NCBI RefSeq assembly: GCF_020880815.1
Contig: NZ_JAJITD010000002.1
Location: 434,001 to 498,000, forward strand
DNA: 64,000 bases
Source: Paraburkholderia sejongensis
GTDB lineage: Bacteria; Pseudomonadota; Gammaproteobacteria; Burkholderiales; Burkholderiaceae
Direction of reading: 5' to 3'
The position numbers and the translations under genes were made by a program. The notes under the pieces are model-generated. The model searched no databases. It saw only the letters and a list, made by a program, of their open reading frames with translations, and was not told the DNA's origin. The stretch's first letter is position 1; every line of letters starts with the position of its first letter. Below are positions 42,238-49,504 of the stretch, one piece after another.

Positions 42238-43344
42238 ATGTTGCGCAATCCCGCTGACAAATACCGTCCGTTTCCCACCGTCCGCCTGACCGGCCGCAAA
42301 TGGCCGAGCCGCACGCTCGACGCCGCCCCGGTCTGGATGAGCACCGACCTGCGCGACGGCAATCAGGCGCTGATCGAACCGATGAACGCCGCGCAGAAGC
42401 TCGAATACTTCGAAATGCTGGTCGCGATCGGTTTCAAGGAAATCGAGGTCGGCTTCCCGTCGGCGTCGCAAACGGATTTCGATTTCGTGCGAAGGCTGAT
42501 CGTCGAGCGACGCATTCCCGACGACGTCACGATCGAGGTGTTCGTGCCGTCGCGAGCGGAACTGATCGAGCGCACGTTCGCTGCACTCGACGGCGCGCCG
42601 CGCGCGATCGTCCATCTGTACAACGCGATCTGCCCGTCGTTCCGGCGCATCGTGTTCAGGCAGTCGAAGGACGAGATCAAGGCGCTGGCCGTCGAAGGCA
42701 CGCGGCTGATCAAGGCGCAGGCGGCGGCGCGGCCCGGCACGCACTGGACCTTCCAGTACTCGCCGGAGACCTTCAACACGACCGAGTTGCCGTTCGCGCG
42801 CGAGGTCTGCGACGCGGTCGCGCAGACGTGGCGGCCGACCCGGGATCACAAGATGATCGTCAATCTGCCCGCGAGCGTCGAAGCGGCCACGCCCAATGTG
42901 TTCGCCGACCAGATCGAATGGATGCACCGCAATCTCGGCTATCGCGACAGCATCGTGCTGTCGGTGCATCCGCACAACGATCGCGGCACCGCGGTGGCCG
43001 CCACCGAACTCGCGCTGCTGGCGGGCGCGGATCGCGTCGAAGGTTGCCTGTTCGGCAATGGCGAGCGCACCGGCAACGTCGATCTCGTGACGCTCGCGAT
43101 GAATCTCGACGCGATGGGGATCGACAGCGGTTTGGACTTTTCGGCGCTCGCCGCGATTCGGCAGATCGCGGAGCGCTGCACGCGGCTTCCGGTGGCCGCG
43201 GGGCATCCGTACGCGGGCGACGTTGCGCTGCGCGCGGCGCAGGTGGAACGCGGCGAGGATTCCGCCACCGCAGGGAGTCGCGAGATCGAACCTGCTCGGG
43301 AAAACGATGCTCAGGCGCACGAGCGCGAGGCCGCCTGCATCTGA
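42238..43344 (+). pseudogene. leuA: 2-isopropylmalate synthase paralogue, 3'-truncated
   Basis: Homologue of the long (actinobacterial-type) LeuA, which condenses acetyl-CoA and 2-oxoisovalerate. Residues 1-328 match well, from [17 protein letters not shown] through the metal ligands Asp40 (LRDGNQA), His244 and His246 (SVHPHNDRG) and the [14 protein letters not shown] motif. Similarity then stops abruptly after HPYAGD, and 40 unrelated residues lead to a stop. Full-length relatives run to about 560 residues, so the last part of the catalytic region and the whole leucine-binding regulatory domain are missing. GAGG nine bases upstream supports the ATG at 42238. No frame downstream restores the homology, so a deletion rather than a frameshift is likely. 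Confidence 0.75.
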
Positions 43345-43487
43345 ACCAGGTTGGAAAACATCAGTTGATTGCAGCGGCATGCGTACCCGCATTGCCCGCT
43401 GCTGCCGCCGCCGCGCTCACGAAGCGCGACCGGCGAGCGGTCACCGCTTCGATCCGAAGCCGACGGGAATCGCACCGGGAATTCAGC

Positions 43488-43514
43488 GCTGGCTCGCACG
43501 ATCTGCGAGCCAGC
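43488..43514. repeat. Perfect 11-bp hairpin without T-run
   Basis: GCTGGCTCGCA (43488-43498) and TGCGAGCCAGC (43504-43514) form a perfect stem with a five-base loop. It lies between the broken leuA and the convergent NTF2-like gene and could act as a weak terminator or mRNA stabiliser on either strand. The rest of 43345-43586 shows no gene or other signal. Confidence 0.6.
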
Positions 43515-43586
43515 CGACCCCGTCTACCATCCATCTCCCGCCGTCGCGACGCGCACCGCGCAGTGCATGCTCACATCACGCGTGAC

Positions 43587-43970
43587 CTACTCCAGCGCGC
43601 ACCGTGTCGCCTGCCACGCGATCAGCCGCCATTGGCCATCTTCGTGCGTATGAATCGCGGTATAGGCAATCGGAAACAGCAAGGCGCCGTTGTTCGCTTC
43701 CATCTCGATCAGCGCGCGCCCGGTGACGATGTAGGTCTCGCGGCCCGCCGGCAGCACCTCCTGCGACTGCACCTCGATCTGCCGGTAACGCCGGCGCCCG
43801 GCCGTGATTCCGTCGATGAACTGCCGCTTCGTCTCGCGCTTGCCGTTCGTATGAACGTAGCTCACGTTGTCCGCGAGCAGCGTATCGAGCGACTGGCCGT
43901 CGCCGTCGACCATCGCGCGAAAACGCTCCCGTTCGAGTCCGCGAATCGCTTCGATCATCTTTGCCGCCAT
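43587..43970 (-). CDS. NTF2-like protein (SgcJ/DUF4440 type)
   Basis: Small cone-fold protein of 127 residues. Its order is a helical N-terminus MIEAIRGLERERFRAMVDGDGQSLDTLLADNVSYVHTNG, then beta strands, ending with YTAIHTHEDGQWRLIAWQATRCAL. This is the DUF4440/SgcJ-EcaC group of the NTF2 superfamily; members are enzymes, ligand binders or of unknown role. The start at 43970 has a GGGG-containing site nearby; an upstream ATG at 44009 would run up to the next gene. It follows the PagL gene by 41 bases on the same strand. Confidence 0.8.
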   Translation of the reverse strand: MAAKMIEAIRGLERERFRAMVDGDGQSLDTLLADNVSYVHTNGKRETKRQFIDGITAGRRRYRQIEVQSQEVLPAGRETYIVTGRALIEMEANNGALLFPIAYTAIHTHEDGQWRLIAWQATRCALE

Positions 43971-44011
43971 TGCAGAGCCCCTCGCACGCCGTGGGCCGCA
44001 GGCGGTCACGG

Positions 44012-44575
44012 TCAGAAGTTATATTGCAAATATAGCTGGCTGAAATTTATACCAGGATTGGGCTCTTTGATACCGCCATTGGAGACATGCTGAAAGCGGT
44101 AGCCGGCGACGTACTGCTGATGCCCGCCGAATTGCAGGCCGACGCCCGCCATATCGGCAAACTGGAACGCGGTGCTGAGCGTGAAGTCGGACGAGATGCG
44201 CGGGCTCGTCAACAGCCGCACGCCGGCGCCAACCTCGACGAACGGCCGCACGAGGCCCGACGATTTGATGAAGCGAATCACCGGCGTTACGCCGACTTCG
44301 CCGATGTCGCCATGCACATTGCCTTCATTGGTGTGCCACCACGCGACGTGCGCTTCGCCGAGCAGCGTGAAGTGCCAGTCACCGATCTGCCACCATGTCA
44401 GATTCGGGTCCCACACGGCAGCCAGATCGAGTTTCTTGACGTGGTGGTCGCCCACGCCGCCCGCGACCTGAATACCGAACTGATCCGCCGACGCCGTGCC
44501 CGCTCCGCCGAGCAACAGCGCTGGGAGCAGACTTTTTAGAGTCAGCCCACGCAACACAGCATTTTGGCTTTTCAT
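44012..44575 (-). CDS. PagL-type lipid A 3-O-deacylase
   Basis: Outer-membrane beta-barrel enzyme of 187 residues that removes the 3-O acyl chain of lipid A. A signal peptide ends around residue 30 (GTASA), alternating strands follow, and the protein ends in aromatic LYLQYNF, an outer-membrane signature. The catalytic His-x-Ser is His163-Val-Ser165 in FQHVSNGGIKEPNPGINF. The third catalytic acid is less clear (see findings). The region upstream (44576-44800) is AT-rich but I could not fix a promoter. Confidence 0.82.
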   Translation of the reverse strand: MKSQNAVLRGLTLKSLLPALLLGGAGTASADQFGIQVAGGVGDHHVKKLDLAAVWDPNLTWWQIGDWHFTLLGEAHVAWWHTNEGNVHGDIGEVGVTPVIRFIKSSGLVRPFVEVGAGVRLLTSPRISSDFTLSTAFQFADMAGVGLQFGGHQQYVAGYRFQHVSNGGIKEPNPGINFSQLYLQYNF

Positions 44576-44801
44576 CTGGCACCCGTATTCACTACGTCTT
44601 CAGCAATACGTCGATGCAAAAAATTTTAAATGAAAACTTAATATGGATGACCGTGAAAACAATGCGATAAGTAAGATAGGAAACTGTTCAACCGGTAATT
44701 TCTACGATGTCGGCAGGCCGAACAAATAGCGAGTATCATGGCTATCAGAAATGAAATTTCAATAGGTTGCCGGGAACTTGGATGCCCCTACCGCCTCTAA
44801 G

Positions 44802-44830
44802 TATTAGCACTCGTTAGATCTGAGTGCTAA
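44802..44830 (+). promoter_or_regulatory. CIRCE operator of rpoH (HrcA site)
   Basis: TTAGCACTC (44804-44812), nine bases, then GAGTGCTAA (44822-44830): a perfect copy of the CIRCE consensus. It lies 61 bases before the rpoH start. A -10-like TATTAG (44802-44807) with TTGGAT 18 bases upstream (44778-44783) overlaps its left arm, so HrcA bound here would block transcription. hrcA itself is not in the window. Confidence 0.9.
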
Positions 44831-44891
44831 CATCCATCGCTGGAGTCGTTTACTGAGTACGCTATTGTCTGATTCCAAAGGAGTTTCACAC

Positions 44892-45827
44892 GTGAGCCAT
44901 GCAATGACCCTCCCGAGTACTTTGAGCCCGTCGTCGGCTAAGGCCGCTCCGGCAGGTGCACTGGCGCTCTCGCATTCCTCGCTGCTGCCCGGCCAGTTGG
45001 GCAACATCGACGCCTATATCCAGGCGGTCAACCGGATCCCGATGCTGACGCCGGCGGAAGAACGCCAGTTCGCCACGGAATTTCGCGAGCATGACAATCT
45101 GGAAGGCGCACGCCGTCTTGTGTTGTCGCACCTGCGCCTCGTGGTGTCGATCGCGCGTAACTACCTCGGTTACGGGTTGCCGCATGCCGACCTGATCCAG
45201 GAAGGCAACATCGGCCTGATGAAGGCCGTCAAGCGCTTCGACCCGGAGCAGAACGTGCGGCTGGTGTCGTACGCGATGCACTGGATCAAGGCCGAGATCC
45301 ACGAATACATTCTGCGCAACTGGCGGATGGTGAAGGTCGCCACCACCAAGGCCCAGCGCAAGCTGTTCTTCAACCTGCGCAGCCACAAGCAGGGCCTGGG
45401 CGCGTTCACGCCGGACGAGATCGACGGTCTCGCGAAGGAACTGAACGTGAAGCGCGAAGAGGTCTCGGAGATGGAAACGCGGCTGTCGGGCGGCGACATC
45501 GCGCTCGAAGGTCAGGTCGAGGACGGCGAAGAGTCTTACGCGCCGATCGCCTATCTGGCCGACTCGCATAGCGAGCCGACCGCGGTGCTGGCTTCGCGTC
45601 AGCGCGACCGACTGCAAAGCGACGGCATCGCCAGCGCGCTCAATGCGCTCGATCCGCGTAGCCGCCGCATCATCGAGGCGCGCTGGCTGGCGGTCGAAGA
45701 CGACGGTTCGGGCGGCTCGACGCTGCACGAGCTGGCCGACGAGTTCGGTGTGTCGGCTGAGCGTATCCGCCAGATCGAAGCAAGCGCAATGAAGAAGATG
45801 CGCGGCGCGTTGGCCGAGTATGCCTGA
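44892..45827 (+). CDS. rpoH: Heat-shock sigma factor RpoH (sigma-32)
   Basis: Sigma-70 family factor of 311 residues that directs heat-shock transcription. Region 2 (RLVLSHLRLVVSIARNYLGYGLPHADLIQEGNIGLMKAVKRFD) and the RpoH box QRKLFFNLRSHK are diagnostic, and region 4 ends with LADEFGVSAERIRQIEASAMKKM. The start is GTG at 44892, with AAAGGAG eight bases upstream; the frame is open a little further to a TTG that has no such site. A perfect CIRCE lies in front, so the gene is probably repressed by HrcA. A terminator follows at 45950. Confidence 0.96.
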   Translation: MSHAMTLPSTLSPSSAKAAPAGALALSHSSLLPGQLGNIDAYIQAVNRIPMLTPAEERQFATEFREHDNLEGARRLVLSHLRLVVSIARNYLGYGLPHADLIQEGNIGLMKAVKRFDPEQNVRLVSYAMHWIKAEIHEYILRNWRMVKVATTKAQRKLFFNLRSHKQGLGAFTPDEIDGLAKELNVKREEVSEMETRLSGGDIALEGQVEDGEESYAPIAYLADSHSEPTAVLASRQRDRLQSDGIASALNALDPRSRRIIEARWLAVEDDGSGGSTLHELADEFGVSAERIRQIEASAMKKMRGALAEYA

Positions 45828-45949
45828 CGTATCGAGGTCGTCCACGCCGGGCCGCAGCGCCGTCGCGTGACATTCCGTAACACTCGCCGAGCCGCAGGCA
45901 ACGCGACACTGGTCGACTGAAGCGCGCGGTCCGCGCGCACAGTGCCCGC

Positions 45950-45983
45950 AAGCCCCTCCCTCGCAAGACGGTGGGGCTTTTTT
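45950..45983 (+). terminator. Rho-independent terminator after rpoH
   Basis: Stem AAGCCCC (45950-45956) with GGGGCTT (45973-45979), a 16-base loop, then a T-run to 45983. It lies 120 bases after the rpoH stop. The rest of 45828-46241 holds the FNR-like box listed separately and no gene. Confidence 0.82.
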
Positions 45984-46052
45984 CATCCCCCAAAACTACG
46001 CGTTCGCGTGAGTCCCTTCGCTCGCTACGAATTCGCGCAATGTTCACCTTTC

Positions 46053-46066
46053 TTGACGTAGCTCAA
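46053..46066 (+). promoter_or_regulatory. FNR/Anr-like box upstream of cydPABX
   Basis: TTGAC-GTAG-CTCAA matches the FNR/Anr palindrome TTGAT-N4-ATCAA at four of five positions in each arm. It is 176 bases before cydP and would sit near -41 of a start at about 46101. Cytochrome bd genes are common targets of oxygen-sensing FNR-type regulators. No strong -10 could be fixed. Confidence 0.5.
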
Positions 46067-46241
46067 TCAACATAGCAATACTGCCTAAACGCGGCGATTT
46101 TCGCGACTCGATGCCGCATGGCTAAACCGGATCCCGCGAGGTTCAACTCATACAATCGGCATGCATTCGCCAGTTTGTCCCTTAGCGCGGGCAAGCTGGA
46201 TCCGGCCGGACTCTCCGGCGTGAAGTCGTTTTCGACCGATC

Positions 46242-46502
46242 ATGACCCTAGCCATCAATCGCAGCAGCTCAGTCCGGTCGCGCTGGCGTAACCGGTTCAC
46301 CAGGTGGGTGCGTGGCCCAACTCTGGCTCGCGATATCGCTCTCATCCTGGCCATCAAGTTGGTACTACTGATGGTGCTCAAGTACACGTTCTTCAATCAT
46401 CCGCAGGCGCGACACATGACGCTGCCGCCTGATCAGGTCGCGCACGCACTGCTGTCCGCGTCCGCCCCGCACCCGTCCGAAGGTGATCAACATGCCCGTT
46501 AA
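46242..46502 (+). CDS. cydP: Cytochrome bd oxidase small subunit CydP
   Basis: Small protein of 86 residues with an Arg-rich N-terminus (to about 26), one membrane helix (about 30-48, ARDIALILAIKLVLLMVLKYTFF) and the conserved tail HMTLPPDQVAHALL. This is the pattern of the CydP family encoded just upstream of cydAB in beta- and gammaproteobacteria. Its stop lies 11 bases inside cydA, implying coupled translation. Its role in the oxidase is not settled. Confidence 0.8.
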   Translation: MTLAINRSSSVRSRWRNRFTRWVRGPTLARDIALILAIKLVLLMVLKYTFFNHPQARHMTLPPDQVAHALLSASAPHPSEGDQHAR

Positions 46503-48084
46503 CGAAGTCGTCGAGCTGTCACGCCTGCAGTTCGCCATTACTGCGCTTTATCACTTCCTGTTCGTGCCGCTGACGCTCGGGCTCACCTGGCTGCTCGTCA
46601 TCATGGAATCCGTCTACGTGATGACCGGCAAACAGATCTACAAGGACATGACCCAGTTCTGGGGCAAGCTGTTCGGGATCAACTTCGCGATGGGCGTCGC
46701 CACCGGCCTCACGCTGGAGTTCCAGTTCGGCACCAACTGGGCGTACTACTCGCACTACGTCGGCGACATCTTCGGCGTGCCGCTCGCGGTCGAAGGACTG
46801 ATGGCGTTCTTTCTCGAATCGACGTTCGTCGGTCTGTTCTTCTTCGGCTGGAACCGGCTGTCGAAAATCCAGCATCTGATCGTTACGTTTTTCGTCGCGA
46901 TCGGCTCGAACCTGTCGGCGCTGTGGATTCTGGTCGCCAATGGCTGGATGAACAACCCGGTCGGCGCGAGGTTCAACTACCAGACGATGCGCATGGAACT
47001 GGACAGCATCGCCGCGGTGATCTTCAACCCGGTCGCGCAGGTCAAGTTCGTGCATACGGTGTCGGCCGGCTACGTGACCGCGGCGATGTTCGTGCTCGGC
47101 GTGTCGTCGTGGTATCTGCTCAAGCGCCGCGACATCGAATTCGCGTTGCGCTCGTTCGCGATCGCGGCCGGCTTCGGCCTCGCGTCGACGCTGTGCGTGA
47201 TCGTGCTCGGCGACGAATCCGGCTACCGCACCGGCGAAGTCCAGCAGGTAAAACTCGCCGCGATCGAATCGGAGTGGGAAACCGCGCCGGCGCCGGCACC
47301 GTTCACCGTATTCGGGATTCCGAACCAGCAGGAGCAACGCACCGATTACGCGATCCGCGTGCCGTACGCGCTCGGCATCATCGCCACGCGTACGCTCGAC
47401 GAGCCGGTGGTCGGCCTGCGCGAGCTGATCACGCGGAACGAAGAGCGCATCAAGAACGGCATGCTCGCGTATTCCGCGCTGCAAAGGCTCAAGGGCGGCG
47501 ACTCGTCCGACGAAGCGCACGCCGCGTTCGACGCGCACAAGGACGACCTCGGCTACGGTCTGCTGCTCAAGCGTTTCACCGAGAACGTGACCGACGCGAC
47601 GCCGGCGCAGATCGCCGAAGCCGCCAAAGGCACGATTCCGCCGGTGCTGCCGCTGTTCTTCTCGTTCCGTTTGATGGTCGGCCTCGGCCTGCTGTTCCTT
47701 GCGACCTTTGTGCTGGCGTTCTGGTTCTGCGCGCAACGCACGCTGCTGCTCGAGAAGCGCCGCTGGTTCCTGCGCTGGGCCGTATGGGCGATTCCGCTGC
47801 CGTGGATCGCCGCCGAACTCGGCTGGATCGTCGCGGAAATGGGCCGCCAGCCGTGGAGCATCGCGGGTATTTTGCCGACCACCCTCGCCGCGTCGAATCT
47901 GACGCCGCGCGACGTGTATCTGAGCCTCGCCGGTTTCGTGCTGTTTTATACGGTGCTGTTCATCATTGAGATCATGCTGATGTTCAAGTACGCGCGGCTC
48001 GGCCCGTCGTCGCTGCATACCGGCCGCTATCACCACGAAATCGAACAGCGGGCGAGCCAGCCGCTGTCGAGCACGGCCGCGTAA
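46492..48084 (+). CDS. cydA: Cytochrome bd ubiquinol oxidase subunit I
   Basis: Haem-bearing and quinol-oxidising subunit, 530 residues. The N-terminal LSRLQFAITALYHFLFVPLTLGLTWL carries the haem ligand His, GRQPW (in EMGRQPWSIAGILPT, near 450) is the family signature, and the long insert between about 255 and 385 is the L-type Q loop. About nine membrane helices. The ATG at 46492 has AAGGTG six bases upstream; it overlaps the end of cydP. High-affinity oxidase, proton-releasing but not pumping. Confidence 0.97.
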   Translation: MPVNEVVELSRLQFAITALYHFLFVPLTLGLTWLLVIMESVYVMTGKQIYKDMTQFWGKLFGINFAMGVATGLTLEFQFGTNWAYYSHYVGDIFGVPLAVEGLMAFFLESTFVGLFFFGWNRLSKIQHLIVTFFVAIGSNLSALWILVANGWMNNPVGARFNYQTMRMELDSIAAVIFNPVAQVKFVHTVSAGYVTAAMFVLGVSSWYLLKRRDIEFALRSFAIAAGFGLASTLCVIVLGDESGYRTGEVQQVKLAAIESEWETAPAPAPFTVFGIPNQQEQRTDYAIRVPYALGIIATRTLDEPVVGLRELITRNEERIKNGMLAYSALQRLKGGDSSDEAHAAFDAHKDDLGYGLLLKRFTENVTDATPAQIAEAAKGTIPPVLPLFFSFRLMVGLGLLFLATFVLAFWFCAQRTLLLEKRRWFLRWAVWAIPLPWIAAELGWIVAEMGRQPWSIAGILPTTLAASNLTPRDVYLSLAGFVLFYTVLFIIEIMLMFKYARLGPSSLHTGRYHHEIEQRASQPLSSTAA

Positions 48085-48118
48085 CGCGCCGCCACACCGT
48101 TCTTGAGGAACCCTCACT

Positions 48119-49255
48119 ATGGACTACGCAACCCTCAAACTGATCTGGTGGGTTTTGATAGGTGTACTGCTGATCGGCTTCGCGCTCACCGACGGCTTCG
48201 ATATGGGCGCGGCGATCCTGCTGCCGTTCATCGCTAAAACGGACTCCGAGCGGCGTATCGTCGTGAACACGGTCGGCGCGACCTGGGAAGGCAATCAGGT
48301 CTGGTTCGTGACCGCCGGCGGCGCGATGTTCGCCGCGTGGCCGCTCGCCTATGCCGCATCGTTCTCGGGTTTTTACTTCGCGATGCTGCTGGTGCTGTTC
48401 GCGCTGTTCTTCCGCCCGGTCGGCTTCGACTATCGCGGCAAACGCGACGACCCGCGCTGGCGCACCGCATGGGACTGGGGCCTCTTCATCGGCGGGCTGG
48501 TGCCGGCGCTCGTGATCGGCGTCGCGTTCGGAAATCTGCTGCAAGGCGTGCCGTTCTCGTTCGACACCGATCTGCGCTCCACCTATCACGGCAGCTTCTG
48601 GGGCCTGCTCAATCCGTTCGCGCTGCTGGCCGGGCTCGTCAGCGTGGCGATGCTGACCGCGCATGGGGCCGCGTTCGTCAAATGGAAGACCGACGGCGTG
48701 ATTCACGAGCGCGCGTCGAAAGCGCTGCGGCTCGCCGCGCTGGCCGCGGTGGTGCTGTTCCTGATCGCCGGCGCGCTGGTCGCCACGGTGATCGGCGGCT
48801 ATCAGATCGTCGACGCGCCGCCGCTCGACGCGGTCGCTAACCCGCTGCTCAAAACCGTGATCGGCGCGCCGGGGCTGTGGCTCACCAATTACTCGCTCTA
48901 TCCGTGGATGGTGATCGCGCCGCTCGCGGGTCTCGTCGGCGGCGTGCTCGCGTTGCTGCTCGCACGCTCGCGCTTCGAGGCCTCGGCGTTTCTCGCGACC
49001 TCGCTGATGGTCGTCGGCGTGATCCTGACAGCGGGTTTCTCGATGTTCCCGTTCATCATGCCTTCCTCGCTCGACGGCCGCAGCAGCCTGACCATGTGGG
49101 ACGCGACGTCGAGCCACCTGACGCTCGAAATCATGCTGGTCGCGGTGATCATCTTCATGCCGCTGATTCTGCTCTACACCGGCTGGGTGTATCGGGTGAT
49201 GCGCGGCAAGGTGACCGCCGCGGCGCTGAAGGAAAACAACCATTCGATGTACTGA
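48119..49255 (+). CDS. cydB: Cytochrome bd ubiquinol oxidase subunit II
   Basis: Structural partner of CydA, 378 residues with about eight membrane helices. The N-terminus [37 protein letters not shown] and the conserved [21 protein letters not shown] are diagnostic. It lies 34 bases after cydA and 43 before cydX in one operon. Confidence 0.97.
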   Translation: MDYATLKLIWWVLIGVLLIGFALTDGFDMGAAILLPFIAKTDSERRIVVNTVGATWEGNQVWFVTAGGAMFAAWPLAYAASFSGFYFAMLLVLFALFFRPVGFDYRGKRDDPRWRTAWDWGLFIGGLVPALVIGVAFGNLLQGVPFSFDTDLRSTYHGSFWGLLNPFALLAGLVSVAMLTAHGAAFVKWKTDGVIHERASKALRLAALAAVVLFLIAGALVATVIGGYQIVDAPPLDAVANPLLKTVIGAPGLWLTNYSLYPWMVIAPLAGLVGGVLALLLARSRFEASAFLATSLMVVGVILTAGFSMFPFIMPSSLDGRSSLTMWDATSSHLTLEIMLVAVIIFMPLILLYTGWVYRVMRGKVTAAALKENNHSMY

Positions 49256-49298
49256 ACTTGAACGACGTAACGTTTAACGGAATCAACAGGAGTTCGTG

Positions 49299-49415
49299 AT
49301 GTGGTATTTCAGTTGGGTGCTCGGCGTCGGCGTCGCATTGGCGTTCGGGGTCATCAATGTACTTTGGCTCGAGTCGCGCGACGCGATGCACGCGGCAAAG
49401 CAGACGACGCGCTAG
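49299..49415 (+). CDS. cydX: Cytochrome bd-associated small protein CydX
   Basis: A 38-codon ORF directly after cydB with AGGAG six bases before the ATG. It encodes MWYFSWVLGVGVALAFGVIN followed by VLWLESRDAMHAAKQTTR: one membrane helix with the YFSWVLG start and LWLE segment of CydX/YbgT. CydX binds CydA and stabilises the haem site in E. coli. It is the last gene of cydP-cydA-cydB-cydX and is followed by a strong terminator. Confidence 0.93.
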   Translation: MWYFSWVLGVGVALAFGVINVLWLESRDAMHAAKQTTR

Positions 49416-49445
49416 TTCTGCGGCGCGAGCTGTAGGCGCCAAAGC

Positions 49446-49480
49446 AAAAGCGGCACCTTGAAATCAAGGTGCCGCTTTTT
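49446..49480. terminator. Bidirectional terminator between cydX and nagE
   Basis: A 15-bp stem (AAAAGCGGCACCTTG, 49446-49460, with 49465-49479) closes an AAAT loop. A-run left, T-run right; serves both convergent operons. Confidence 0.93.
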
Positions 49481-49504
49481 GTTTCTGGCCGGTGGGCCGG
49501 ACGA

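Noticed and set aside
42300..44093. A 597-codon plus-strand frame overlapping leuA and the genes after it, considered as a continuation of leuA
   Set aside because: Its translation has no LeuA similarity either before or after the end of the leuA homology, so it neither rescues leuA by frameshift nor encodes a recognisable protein.
45922..45938. GCGCGC palindrome after rpoH as a terminator
   Set aside because: It has no loop and no T-run. The better terminator lies 12 bases further on at 45950-45983.
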